64,000 bases of DNA from Lachnospiraceae bacterium. Lineage in GTDB: Bacteria; Bacillota; Clostridia; Lachnospirales; Lachnospiraceae. The stretch lies in NCBI GenBank assembly GCA_021770245.1, contig JAETRI010000006.1, forward strand, positions 1 through 64,000, in the 5' to 3' direction. Under the pieces are notes generated by a model. That model did not search any database. It was given only the letters and a program-made list of their open reading frames with translations, and was not told the DNA's origin. A program made the position numbers and the translations under genes. Shown here one piece after another: positions 34,640 through 43,301 of this stretch. Within the stretch, counting starts at the first letter, position 1, and every line of letters starts with the position of its first letter.

Positions 34640-35548
34640 ATGGCAGATATCTCGATAAGCGGAACCGGGAATCCCTACTCACCCACTTCCTATACCGTGG
34701 AATCCAACGACAAGAACACCCTGAATATGACGGACTATTTCCAGCTTTTGGCGGTTCAGCTCCAGAATCAGGATGTGTCCAATCCCATGGACAGCAGCGA
34801 ACTGATGAATCAGTTAACGCAGATGGCTATGGTGCAGGCCATGTCGTCCATGACCACTGCCATGGACAATACCACGGCGGTGAACACCCAGACCTATGCG
34901 GCCGGCTTGATCGGCCAGGAAGTTACGGTGGCGGTAACGGAGGAAAATTCCTATGGACAAGAGTCGATGGTAGGAGTAAAATACGGTAGAGTGGAGTATG
35001 TCAACTTCACCACCGGAAACCCTACGTTTAAGCTGGAAGGAGACTCCAAAGAATATCAGCTGTCCCACCTGCTGGGTGTGGGCAGAGTACCGGATTCCTT
35101 TGGCGGCGGAGCCACCGACATAACCACGGATTCCTCCAAAGACGATGCGGTGGAGAAGCTGGTGGATATGATCGTGGACAGATTATCCGATAAATCCGCG
35201 GCAGGGAAACCGGACGACGGCTCCCAGACGGATAAAACGGAAGGAAGCGGAAAACCGGAGGGCCCTGACGGCGCCGGAGAAGGCAGTGAGGACAAAACCG
35301 GCGTGGAAGGCGGAAAAGACACAACCCAGGGCGGCGGAACCGAAGGAGCCGGGGAAACCGGCGGAACCGAAAACGGCGGCTCTTCGGACGGAAATACGGA
35401 AGCCGAGAACGTTGGCGGCGCCATAGGAAGCAATCCGGATGCCGTGAGCACGGGTGATGCGGGCCGGAACGAGGAAAACGGAGGCAATGCCGTGAGCGGC
35501 GCGGGGGAAGCTCCCGACGGCGGGACGACGGACGACGCCGCGGAATAA
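34640..35548 (+). CDS. flgD: Hook cap protein FlgD with a long acidic glycine-rich tail
   Basis: A 302-residue hook-cap protein. The N-terminal ~100 residues are diagnostic (DYFQLLAVQLQNQDVSNPMD, MDSSELMNQLTQMAMVQAM). A core domain runs to about residue 150. The last ~130 residues are an unusual low-complexity tail rich in Gly, Glu, Asp and Thr, with repeats such as GAGEGSEDKTG and GGTEGAGETGGTENGGSS. Typical FlgD proteins end with FlgD Ig/tudor-like domains instead. The tail DNA is G+C rich but in frame with no stop. It must be exported with the protein, so it may affect cap assembly or be an intrinsically disordered surface. Confidence 0.88.
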   Translation: MADISISGTGNPYSPTSYTVESNDKNTLNMTDYFQLLAVQLQNQDVSNPMDSSELMNQLTQMAMVQAMSSMTTAMDNTTAVNTQTYAAGLIGQEVTVAVTEENSYGQESMVGVKYGRVEYVNFTTGNPTFKLEGDSKEYQLSHLLGVGRVPDSFGGGATDITTDSSKDDAVEKLVDMIVDRLSDKSAAGKPDDGSQTDKTEGSGKPEGPDGAGEGSEDKTGVEGGKDTTQGGGTEGAGETGGTENGGSSDGNTEAENVGGAIGSNPDAVSTGDAGRNEENGGNAVSGAGEAPDGGTTDDAAE

Positions 35549-35680
35549 AAAAAGGGCGTTTTCGTTATTACGCAGCCAATCAGCGGTCTTGGAAAAAGGT
35601 AATAGGTTTGAAACCTGGTTTCAAATTCCTCATTGATAGAAATATTGCAGGTCCTGCCTGCGATATACAGGGGTATACAT

Positions 35681-36061
35681 ATGGATGTGAACGGAATACG
35701 CCCTTATGAGGGCAGACAGTCCGGCATCCCCGGCCAGAACACCATGACGCCTGGAACGGGGGGAAAAAAAGCGGGCTTTGCACAGCTTCTCCAGGAAAAG
35801 GCGGAGGCTGGCCTGAATTTTTCCAAGCATGCCGCAAAACGGATGAACGAACGGGGAATCCCCATCGACAATCAGCTGATGAGTGAGCTGGAGCACGCCG
35901 TGGAGGGCGCCAGGAAGAAGGGCGCCAGGGATGTGGCCATCATCGGCGCCCAGGGGGTTTTTATCGTGAACGTGCCCAATAATACGGTGGTTACCACCAT
36001 GTCGCAGAACGACATGAAGGAACGTATCTTTACGAACATCGACAGTGCCGTCCTGATGTAG
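35681..36061 (+). CDS. Flagellar operon protein (TIGR02530-like)
   Basis: The ATG at 35681 follows CAGGGG. The 126-residue product carries FSKHAAKRMNERGIPIDNQL, ARKKGARDVAIIGAQGVFIV and NVPNNTVVTTMSQNDMKERIFTNIDSAVLM. From memory this matches the small protein often encoded between flgD and flgE in Firmicutes. Its role is not established; it is probably an export-related or hook-assembly factor. Its position before flgE supports the call. Confidence 0.8.
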   Translation: MDVNGIRPYEGRQSGIPGQNTMTPGTGGKKAGFAQLLQEKAEAGLNFSKHAAKRMNERGIPIDNQLMSELEHAVEGARKKGARDVAIIGAQGVFIVNVPNNTVVTTMSQNDMKERIFTNIDSAVLM

Positions 36062-36135
36062 CAGGCCCTCTTTTTTGAGGATGCGCGTTCCGCCTTCCTG
36101 AAGGGAAGGCGGAGGGACGGAAGAAAGGAAAAGAC

Positions 36136-37089
36136 ATGTTAAGAGCAATGGATTCAGCGGTGGCAGGCCTGCGGGCCCACCAGAATAAGATGGACGTAGT
36201 CGGACATAATATCGCCAATGTGAATACATTCGGCTTCAAAGCGCAAACCTATACCTTTATGGATGCCATGTATCAGACATCCACGGCTTCCACGGGACAC
36301 AGCGGCCAGGCAGGCGGCGTGAACGCGGCTCAGTACGGTTACGGTACCCTGATGGGCAGCATCGGTATGGATATGACTGCTTCCACCCCTTCCTATACGG
36401 GCGGGTTCAATGCGTCGATCGACGGACAGGGATTCTTTATTACGAGATCCACGCCCGGTACGAGTGCGGCGGATTCCTTTAAAGGGGACGGCTTTGATTA
36501 TACGAGGGTCGGGCAGTTCCGGGTGGACAGCGAAGGCTATATTACGGATGCAAACGGAAATTTTGTGTTCGGGTTTCAGCCGGATAAAGATGGAATACAG
36601 AGTGGTACGGATGATAAGTTTGATACGAAACAACTTAAGGCATTACGTGCTCCTTTAAAAGATTTGAGCGGATTTAACGAAGACGCGGGCAGCGCAATTA
36701 AGTTAGAGAGCATTAGCATTGATAAAAATGGTTTGATTTCGGCTACGGTGTCTGTGCCCAAAGCAGGCGGCACTGCGGACGAAACAGAACCCAAAACCAT
36801 CTACCTGGGCAAGGTCGCAATCGCCACCTTCCAGAACCCGGAAGGTTTAACCAAGGTGGGGAATAACTATTATAACTCCAACGAACGGGACAATACCGGC
36901 GCGGCCACGGCCACTCCGGCGGGCGGAGCTATAGCGGCGCTCATGCCCGGCTACATAGAAGCTTCCAACGTGGATCTCGCCAAGGAATTTTCGGAGATGA
37001 TCACTACCCACAGAGGCTTCCAGGCTAATTCCAAGATGATTACGGTCAGCGACGAGATGCTGTCTGACCTGGTCGCCATGAAGCGGTAA
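36136..37089 (+). CDS. flgE: Flagellar hook protein FlgE
   Basis: A 317-residue hook subunit with the N-terminal VVGHNIANVNTFGFKAQTY and C-terminal ASNVDLAKEFSEMITTHRGFQANSKMITVSDEMLSDLVAMKR. It is shorter than the 400 or more residues of many FlgE proteins because the exposed central domain is compact. The middle section (about 36,590-36,760) is clearly more AT-rich than its flanks. This may reflect replacement of the variable surface domain by recombination. flgD, the TIGR02530-like gene and flbD surround it. Confidence 0.92.
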   Translation: MLRAMDSAVAGLRAHQNKMDVVGHNIANVNTFGFKAQTYTFMDAMYQTSTASTGHSGQAGGVNAAQYGYGTLMGSIGMDMTASTPSYTGGFNASIDGQGFFITRSTPGTSAADSFKGDGFDYTRVGQFRVDSEGYITDANGNFVFGFQPDKDGIQSGTDDKFDTKQLKALRAPLKDLSGFNEDAGSAIKLESISIDKNGLISATVSVPKAGGTADETEPKTIYLGKVAIATFQNPEGLTKVGNNYYNSNERDNTGAATATPAGGAIAALMPGYIEASNVDLAKEFSEMITTHRGFQANSKMITVSDEMLSDLVAMKR

Positions 37090-37242
37090 TGAACGATGGC
37101 AAAGTGGCGGCGTGATGATAATCAAAAGATGATGGATCGGGCGCGGGAACCGCGCCGGAACCGTATTTCCGGGGACAGAGGGCGTGAACGCCACGCCTTC
37201 TCCCCGGAAGCCGTCCGGGAGACGGCAGGTGGGGGAAAAGGC

Positions 37243-37431
37243 ATGATCAAGGTGACGCGATTGAGCGGAGAGGTTTTGTACTTGAACATATTTCAGATCG
37301 AGTCCATGGAATCGATTCCCGAGACGAAGATTAAGATGATGAATGGCTATTATTTTCTGGTAAAGGATACCGCCGATTCGATAATACAGCAGATAAAGGC
37401 GTTTATGCGCAGCTTCATCGTCTCTGAATGA
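37243..37431 (+). CDS. flbD: Small flagellar protein FlbD
   Basis: The ATG at 37243 has GGGGGAAAAG upstream. The 62-residue product begins MIKVTRLSGEVLYLNIFQIE and contains ESIPETKIKMMNGYYFLVKD, the full FlbD-family pattern. It lies between flgE and motA, its usual place in clostridial flagellar operons. Its exact role in Firmicutes is not settled. Confidence 0.9.
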   Translation: MIKVTRLSGEVLYLNIFQIESMESIPETKIKMMNGYYFLVKDTADSIIQQIKAFMRSFIVSE

Positions 37432-37473
37432 TAGATAAACGCCCGATGACATTTAGGTAGGAGGAGAAACGCA

Positions 37474-38280
37474 ATGGACTTTTCAACGCTTGTCGGGATG
37501 ATCCTGGCCCTGATCCTGATCGTATGGGGAATCGGCCCGGCGAAGTTGTTAAACTTCTGGGATCCGCAGAGTATTGCCATCGTTCTGGGGGGGACGATAG
37601 CGGCCGTGATCGCAAGTTATCCGCTTCGCATTCTGAAGGAAGTACCGAAGCATTTCTTGGTGCTGACCCGGGGAAAGCAGTATAACATCCCCAAACTGGT
37701 GGATCAGATGGTGGATTTGGCTATGCTGGCCAGGCAGAGCGGGCTTCTGGCTCTGGAGGAAAAGGCGGAGGAAATCAAAGATCCCTTTTTCAAACAGAGC
37801 GTCTTGAAAATTGTGGATGCCAACGACCCGGATAAGGTGCGGGAGATGCTGGAAAAGGAAATGGACGATATGATGGCCAGGCATGATGAGGCGGCCGGGA
37901 TCTATGAAAAGGCTTCCGCATATGCTCCCGCTTTCGGTATGATCGGTACATTGGTGGGCTTGATTAATATGTTAAAAGGTATGAACTTTGACGGGGGCGG
38001 CGCTTCCACTCTGGGTCAGGATATGGGCGTGGCATTGATCACCACCTTTTACGGCAGCGGCCTCGCCAATATTTTCTTCCAGCCCATTGCGAAGAAGCTG
38101 AGGATCCGGCAGAGCGAGGAGGAACTCTATTGCGCCACAGTCATTGAAGGGGTTATGGCCATTCAGGCAGGTGAGAATCCCAAGTTCCTGCGGGAACATC
38201 TGCTTTCCTGCATGAAACAATCCCAGCAGAAGAAGCTTCTGGCGAAGGCGGAAAGCCAGCCTGCCGGTGGAGGTGAATAA
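37474..38280 (+). CDS. motA: Stator protein MotA
   Basis: A 268-residue membrane protein with four hydrophobic segments, GGTIAAVIASYP near residue 38, the cytoplasmic loop with conserved charged residues (EDRYDPFFKQSV-type region near 105-125) and APAFGMIGTLVGLINML at about 150-165. With MotB it forms the ion-driven stator that pushes FliG. The ATG has AGGAGGAGAAACGC upstream. It is six bases from motB. Confidence 0.93.
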   Translation: MDFSTLVGMILALILIVWGIGPAKLLNFWDPQSIAIVLGGTIAAVIASYPLRILKEVPKHFLVLTRGKQYNIPKLVDQMVDLAMLARQSGLLALEEKAEEIKDPFFKQSVLKIVDANDPDKVREMLEKEMDDMMARHDEAAGIYEKASAYAPAFGMIGTLVGLINMLKGMNFDGGGASTLGQDMGVALITTFYGSGLANIFFQPIAKKLRIRQSEEELYCATVIEGVMAIQAGENPKFLREHLLSCMKQSQQKKLLAKAESQPAGGGE

Positions 38281-38285
38281 ATCGG

Positions 38286-39284
38286 ATGAGCAGAAGGAAA
38301 AAAGGCGGCGGGGACGGAGACTGCGGAAGCTGGATGGATACCTATGGCGACATGGTGACGCTTCTTTTATGTTTCTTTGTCCTGCTGTATTCCATGTCCA
38401 GCTTAGATCAGCAGAAATGGGAGATCTTCGTTAAGAGTATCTTTCCCAGCTCCGATGAGGAGGAACAGATTGCCATCAATGAGAACATAGAGGAAGGGGA
38501 GTTTGACGTTTCAGGTGTCCTCAAAATGGATGAGGAACCGGAGATAGAGGACTTGGATGAACTGTATCTGACATTGGTGGAGCGTCTGCAGGAGAACGGA
38601 ATGGTTGGAGACAGCGTGAGCATTTCCCGGGGAGAAGGCTATACGTTTATCGCGTTTGAGAACCAGGCTTTCTTCAATGGCGACAGTTCTATTCTCACGG
38701 ATGAGGCGAAGGAGGTCCTGGACGTTTTCTGCGAGATCCTGGCTCCGGAAGCGGATAAAATTTCACAGATTGAGATTTTGGGCCATACGTCGCAGGCCAG
38801 TCCTGACAGGCCCAATAATCCGCGGACGGACCGGCTGCTCTCCTCCATGCGCTCAGCGGAGGTAGCGGCCTATATCCAGGAAAAGGACATTATCGATCCG
38901 AGCAAGCTGGTGGGCATCAGTTATGGACAGTTCCGGCCGGTGGATACGGTGGAAACAAGGGAAGGAAGGGCGAAGAACCGTCGTGTGGAATTCCTGATCG
39001 TGGACGAGGGCGCAGATATCAAGTCCATGAACGAGTATTACGATGAGGTATACGGAGAAGCCGGTTCTGATTCGGATGGGGCGGCCGACGGGGATGTGGA
39101 AGGTTTTATCCCTGCGGAAGGGAATTCGGAGAACGGCGCATCCATGATGCCTGAACAGGGAGGGGAGGGAACTGTACAGTCTGTCACTCCCGAGGCGGAT
39201 GTAGCTCCTGCGGAATCCGCGCTTCCGGCTGCGGACTCTTCCGGCGGCACGGCTCCGCTTCCTGAAGCAGGTCCTGCGGAATAG
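38286..39284 (+). CDS. motB: Stator protein MotB with acidic/Ala-rich C-terminal extension
   Basis: A 332-residue stator subunit. The single membrane segment TYGDMVTLLLCFFVLLYSMSS contains the ion-binding Asp22. The OmpA-like peptidoglycan-binding domain spans about 120-245 (ILGHTSQASPDRPNNPRTDRL... and NRRVEFLIVDEG). After it comes an 85-residue low-complexity tail rich in Ala, Glu, Gly and Pro, which most MotB proteins lack. In most Firmicute operons fliL follows motB; here fliM follows after 28 bp. Confidence 0.93.
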   Translation: MSRRKKGGGDGDCGSWMDTYGDMVTLLLCFFVLLYSMSSLDQQKWEIFVKSIFPSSDEEEQIAINENIEEGEFDVSGVLKMDEEPEIEDLDELYLTLVERLQENGMVGDSVSISRGEGYTFIAFENQAFFNGDSSILTDEAKEVLDVFCEILAPEADKISQIEILGHTSQASPDRPNNPRTDRLLSSMRSAEVAAYIQEKDIIDPSKLVGISYGQFRPVDTVETREGRAKNRRVEFLIVDEGADIKSMNEYYDEVYGEAGSDSDGAADGDVEGFIPAEGNSENGASMMPEQGGEGTVQSVTPEADVAPAESALPAADSSGGTAPLPEAGPAE

Positions 39285-39312
39285 CAATTTTGAGAAAAGG
39301 TGGCTTTTACAG

Positions 39313-40404
39313 ATGGCAGACGTATTATCCCAGAGTCAGATCGACGCACTTCTGAATTCTATGAACAGCGGCGGCGGTTCCTCGGAGCCGGAGCCCAAAA
39401 GCGTTCAGGCGGAAAAGAAGGCCGATCCGGAACAGGTAAAATATAATAAATACGATTTTTACAGCCCCAGGAAGTTCACCAAGGACAAGCTGAAGATCCT
39501 GTCCAGCGTCTTTGAAAACTATGCCAGGATCATCACTTCCCAGATCAACGGTGTGTTCCGCGTGATGACCGATATTACCGTGATGGAGGTGCAGGAGCGG
39601 CGTTATTATGAATTCGTAAACGGGCTTCATGAGAACGATGTGGTAATGCTGGTGAATGCTGTTCTTCCGGATTCCAACCGGTCGCTGGTGCCTCTGCGGA
39701 TCTATGTGACGCCCGGGCTGGTGATTACCCTGGTCGATCATATGCTCGGAGGCAGCGATGATGCGGTGAAGGTGAAGGACGGGTATCGGTATTCGGATGT
39801 GGAAATCGCCCTGTACCGCAGGATCCTTTCCTATTTGATCCAGGCGCTGAAGGACGGGTTTGCCAATTATATCAATATGGAGTTTCAGGCAGAGCGGATA
39901 GAAGAGAATCCCAGCATGATCCAGGATGTGGGCCTGGACGAGACTGTGGCGATTATCATTCTGAACGTGGATCTGGCCGGGCTTGCGGTGGAAAGGATCC
40001 GGATCTGTATACCGGGTACGCTGTTGGAGGCTGTCTTCCAGGCGATCGATTCCAGCAAGCATATTGCCAGAGGCTATGCTTATGAGGATAACCGCGATAC
40101 GATTCTGGAGAATATCCGTCAGTCCCTGCTTCCGCTTACCGGCCAGCTGGGAACGGTTTCTCTTGATCTGAGCGATATCTATCACCTGAAGGTGGGGGAT
40201 GTGATCGATATGAACAAGCCCAAAGACCGGGATGTGAAGCTGTATGTGGAGAAGCAGCCCTGGTTTACGGGTAAAATGGGTGTATACAAGAAGAACGTGG
40301 CAATTCGGATCAACAGAAGGCTCTATGAGAATGAGACGGATGAAGAGGTGGTTTTGACTTCCGCTTTGCCAGGACAGGAGGGTTCCCCTTCCTATGACGA
40401 GTAG
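39313..40404 (+). CDS. fliM: Flagellar motor switch protein FliM
   Basis: A 363-residue C-ring component. The N-terminal peptide VLSQSQIDALLNSMN (residues 4-18) is the classic CheY-P-binding motif. The middle CheC-like domain and the C-terminal FliN-like domain (KVGDVIDMNKPKDRDVKLYVEKQ) follow. Binding of phospho-CheY here switches rotation. The next gene is cheY itself. Confidence 0.96.
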   Translation: MADVLSQSQIDALLNSMNSGGGSSEPEPKSVQAEKKADPEQVKYNKYDFYSPRKFTKDKLKILSSVFENYARIITSQINGVFRVMTDITVMEVQERRYYEFVNGLHENDVVMLVNAVLPDSNRSLVPLRIYVTPGLVITLVDHMLGGSDDAVKVKDGYRYSDVEIALYRRILSYLIQALKDGFANYINMEFQAERIEENPSMIQDVGLDETVAIIILNVDLAGLAVERIRICIPGTLLEAVFQAIDSSKHIARGYAYEDNRDTILENIRQSLLPLTGQLGTVSLDLSDIYHLKVGDVIDMNKPKDRDVKLYVEKQPWFTGKMGVYKKNVAIRINRRLYENETDEEVVLTSALPGQEGSPSYDE

Positions 40405-40470
40405 GATGTGGTTGAATAAGTGGTTACTTTATCAAATTAACTATATTATTTAAAAAGAGAGGAAATCAAA

Positions 40471-40833
40471 ATGGCTAAAATTATGCTGGTTGATGATGCC
40501 GCGTTCATGAGGATGATGGTTAAGAATGCTCTGACAAAAGCTGGGTATGATAATTTTGTGGAGGCTCAGGACGGCGCGGAAGCAGTGAAGAAGTATGACG
40601 AGGAGAAGCCGGATATGGTATTTATGGATATCACCATGCCGAATATGGACGGCCTCCAGGCACTGAAGAAGATCAAAGAAAACGATCCCAACGCGAAAAT
40701 CGTGATGTGTACTGCCATGGGGCAGGAAGGCATGGTGGTTGACGCGATTAAATCGGGGGCCAGGGACTTCATCGTTAAGCCTTTCCAGCCGGACCGTCTC
40801 GTACAGACTGCAAACACGATCCTTGGAAAATGA
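40471..40833 (+). CDS. cheY: Chemotaxis response regulator CheY
   Basis: A single-domain receiver of 120 residues. Acidic pocket residues are Asp8 and Asp9 in LVDDA, the phosphoacceptor is Asp53 (FMDITMP), followed by the conserved Thr in CTAMGQ and the Lys in VKPF. It carries the signal from CheA (not in this window) to FliM and FliY. Its location between fliM and the displaced flgC is notable. Confidence 0.95.
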   Translation: MAKIMLVDDAAFMRMMVKNALTKAGYDNFVEAQDGAEAVKKYDEEKPDMVFMDITMPNMDGLQALKKIKENDPNAKIVMCTAMGQEGMVVDAIKSGARDFIVKPFQPDRLVQTANTILGK

Positions 40834-40868
40834 GGACTGCAGTTTGAACTGCAGCCTGTGGGGTGTCG

Positions 40869-40900
40869 GCCGCCGGGCGGCGGCAGAATGAGAGGTAGAA
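40869..40900 (+). promoter_or_regulatory. GCCGCC/GGCGGC hairpin abutting the flgC ribosome-binding site
   Basis: GCCGCC at 40869-40874, loop GGGC, GGCGGC at 40879-40884, then AGAATGAGAGGTAGAA and the ATG. This is one of six start regions in the window with the same layout. Confidence 0.55.
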
Positions 40901-41350
40901 ATGGCTTTTTTAAGCTCTTTTGATATCAGTGCATCCGGTTTGAGCGCGCAGCGCCTCAGGATGGATATCGCGGCTGAGAACATAGCGAATATTGATACTA
41001 CCAGGACCGAAGGCGGCGGTGCATATGCCAGGAAGGATGTTATCTTTGAAAGCTACGGGGCAGGATCCTTCCGGGAGGCTCTGCGCAATGCTTCCTTGGG
41101 AAAGGGATTTTCCGGCAGGAATGCGGGGGTCCGTGTGGCCGGCATCATCGAGGATGACCGGGAGATGAAGAAGGTATACAATCCGAACCACCCGGATGCC
41201 GATGAGAGTGGTTTCGTGACGCTGCCCAACGTGGACATACTGAAGGAGACGGTGGACAGCATGTCTGCGACCAGATCCTATGAGGCAAATGTTACAGCGT
41301 TGAATGCAATGAAGCTGATGGCGCAGAAAGCCCTGGAGATTGGGAGATAG
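40901..41350 (+). CDS. flgC: Flagellar basal-body rod protein FlgC (displaced)
   Basis: A 149-residue rod protein with AAENIANIDTTRTEGGGAY, then DVIFE, VAGIIEDDREMKKVYNPNHP, DADESGFVTLPNVD and the C-terminal ATRSYEANVTALNAMKLMAQ, all characteristic of FlgC. In most bacteria flgC lies between flgB and fliE. Here it is 13.4 kb downstream, between cheY and fliY. Transcription is in the same direction, so co-expression may still be kept. Confidence 0.95.
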   Translation: MAFLSSFDISASGLSAQRLRMDIAAENIANIDTTRTEGGGAYARKDVIFESYGAGSFREALRNASLGKGFSGRNAGVRVAGIIEDDREMKKVYNPNHPDADESGFVTLPNVDILKETVDSMSATRSYEANVTALNAMKLMAQKALEIGR

Positions 41351-41385
41351 GTTTCATCATAAATTAAGATAAAGGGGATTGAGAA

Positions 41386-42939
41386 ATGGGCGCTAACGGC
41401 TTTAATGAAATGGAACTGGACGCCATAGGCGAAATAATGAATATCAGCCTCGGCGCTTCGGCAACGGCTGTTTCAACGATGCTGGGCACAAAGGTGAATA
41501 TCACGACGCCTGTGGTTCGGGTTCAGTCGCGCAATGAATTTGAATTTAAGCGTCTGGAGCCTGCAATCGGCGTGGAAATTTCCTATGTGGAAGGCCTGGA
41601 AGGCAAGAATATCATGATGTTCCGTCAGGAGGATGTGCGCATCATCGTAGGGACCATGATGGGTGGGGAAGTACCGGAAGAGATGATGAGTGACGAGATC
41701 ACCATAAGCGCGATCTGCGAGGTCATGAATCAGATGATGGGGGCTTCCGCTACGGCGCTTTCGGAGTTCCTGGGGACCATCGTGAATATATCTACCCCGA
41801 TTTCCTTTGAAATAGGGGAGCCGGAGGACTTTAAGGATAAATATTTCACGGATGAGGGAGGGATGGTAATCGTCCGCTTCAATCTGGAGATTGAAGATAA
41901 GCTGAGCAGTGAATTTATGAACATGATGCCTCCCGGACTGGCGAAGAGGCTTCTGGCGCCCTTTGCAGAATCCTTTGCCGCTACTGCAGCCGAGGAGCCG
42001 GCAGTATCGGAGCCTGCTATATCCGAGACTGCGCCCGAACCGGCAGCCGAAGGAGCTTCCGACCGCGTTCTGACGCCGGATGAGATTGCGGCCATGGTAG
42101 CTGGGACTTCGGGGGATATGCCTGCGGCTGCGCCCGAACCGGCAGCCGGGGGAGCTTCCGACCGCGTTCTGACGCCGGACGAGATTGCCGCCATGGTGGC
42201 GGGAGCTTCAGGGGATACGTCTGCATCCGAGCCTGAACCGGCTGCAGCCGGAGAAGCTTCCGACCGCGTTCTGACGCCGGATGAGATCGCCGCCATGGTG
42301 GCTGGGGCTTCCGGACCGTCTCCGGCAAAAGAGGCACCCGTGGCGGAAGCACAGCCGGCCGCCGGAATGACGGGAACGGCAGCCATGGCCGGACAGGTAC
42401 AGGGCATGCCTGTGCAGGCGGGCCAGCCGATGGGAGCGGTTTCAGGCCAGGCGCCTATGCCGCAGGCAGGCCAGCCTTATTATGCATATCCGCCCATGGG
42501 GATGGATCCCATGATGCTCCAGCTTCTGAATCAGATGCAGCAGACGCAGATGCAGATGATAGAGATGATGAAAACCAGCAGTAAAGCGCCGGAACAGCCT
42601 TCCAATACAGGAAGCGGTTCCATCATCCGCCCTTTGGTATCGCCGCAGATTCAGGATGATGCCGGCGAGGGAGAGGAAGATAAGGCCAATCAGGAAATGC
42701 TGATGAAGGTTCCTTTGGAGATTTCCGTGGAAATCGGAAGGACGAAGAGACTTGTGCGCGATATTCTGGAGTTTACCCAGGGTACCCTGGTGGTTTTGGA
42801 TAAGATGGCAGGGGAGCAGGTGGATCTGTTTGTCAACGGTCAATGCATTGCCCGGGGCGATATCGTGGTTGTGGAAGATAATTTCGGTATCCGTATTACG
42901 GAGATCGTATCGCGGGAGCTGCCCGCGGGGATTTTATAA
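41386..42939 (+). CDS. fliY: Motor-switch phosphatase FliY with triple peptide repeat in its linker
   Basis: A 517-residue protein. The N-terminal ~200 residues are a CheC-like phosphatase with both active sites intact (Asp12-Glu16-Asn19 and Ser108-Glu112-Asn115). The C-terminal ~85 residues are a FliN/SpoA domain (VPLEISVEIGRTKRLVRDIL). The linker has three tandem repeats of about 33 residues, each with ASDRVLTPDEIAAMVAG (starting near residues 224, 257 and 291), then a Met/Gln/Pro-rich region. LTPDEIAAM resembles the CheY-P-binding peptide LSQ.EIDALL normally found once at the N terminus of FliM and FliY. The N-terminal peptide itself is missing here. No separate fliN is seen. Confidence 0.93.
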   Translation: MGANGFNEMELDAIGEIMNISLGASATAVSTMLGTKVNITTPVVRVQSRNEFEFKRLEPAIGVEISYVEGLEGKNIMMFRQEDVRIIVGTMMGGEVPEEMMSDEITISAICEVMNQMMGASATALSEFLGTIVNISTPISFEIGEPEDFKDKYFTDEGGMVIVRFNLEIEDKLSSEFMNMMPPGLAKRLLAPFAESFAATAAEEPAVSEPAISETAPEPAAEGASDRVLTPDEIAAMVAGTSGDMPAAAPEPAAGGASDRVLTPDEIAAMVAGASGDTSASEPEPAAAGEASDRVLTPDEIAAMVAGASGPSPAKEAPVAEAQPAAGMTGTAAMAGQVQGMPVQAGQPMGAVSGQAPMPQAGQPYYAYPPMGMDPMMLQLLNQMQQTQMQMIEMMKTSSKAPEQPSNTGSGSIIRPLVSPQIQDDAGEGEEDKANQEMLMKVPLEISVEIGRTKRLVRDILEFTQGTLVVLDKMAGEQVDLFVNGQCIARGDIVVVEDNFGIRITEIVSRELPAGIL

Positions 42940-42941
42940 AT

Positions 42942-43301
42942 ATGGGGACTCTGTCGGTATTTGGCGCAATTCTGACCGTTATGGGGGTGCTGCTTTTGGC
43001 GTATTGGTGCAGCCGCCTGTTGGGAAAACATTGGGTGAAGTCCTCCGGTTCCGACAATATTAAGGTGGTCGGGCATATCCAGGTAGGGCAGGACCGCAGA
43101 ATCCTTCTTCTGAAGGTGGGTGACCATAATTATCTGGTCAGTGTCTGCCAGGCCGGGATTCATCTTCTGGCCGAAGTGGACGGTGAATTTAAGGTGCAGG
43201 AACCGCCCGGTCCGGAAAACGGGACACAGCTTCCCTTCCGGGATATCCTCGGAAAATATCTGGAAACCCTTCAGAAGAAAAAGGGAGGAATCGATGACTG
43301 A
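42942..43301 (+). CDS. fliO: Flagellar export apparatus protein FliO
   Basis: A 119-residue protein with one N-terminal membrane segment (about residues 5-25) and a small cytoplasmic domain containing KVVGHIQVGQDRRILLLKVGDH and a region resembling other FliO proteins. It assists assembly of FliP in the export gate. The gene starts two bases after fliY ends and overlaps fliP by eight bases. The call depends partly on position. Confidence 0.8.
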   Translation: MGTLSVFGAILTVMGVLLLAYWCSRLLGKHWVKSSGSDNIKVVGHIQVGQDRRILLLKVGDHNYLVSVCQAGIHLLAEVDGEFKVQEPPGPENGTQLPFRDILGKYLETLQKKKGGIDD

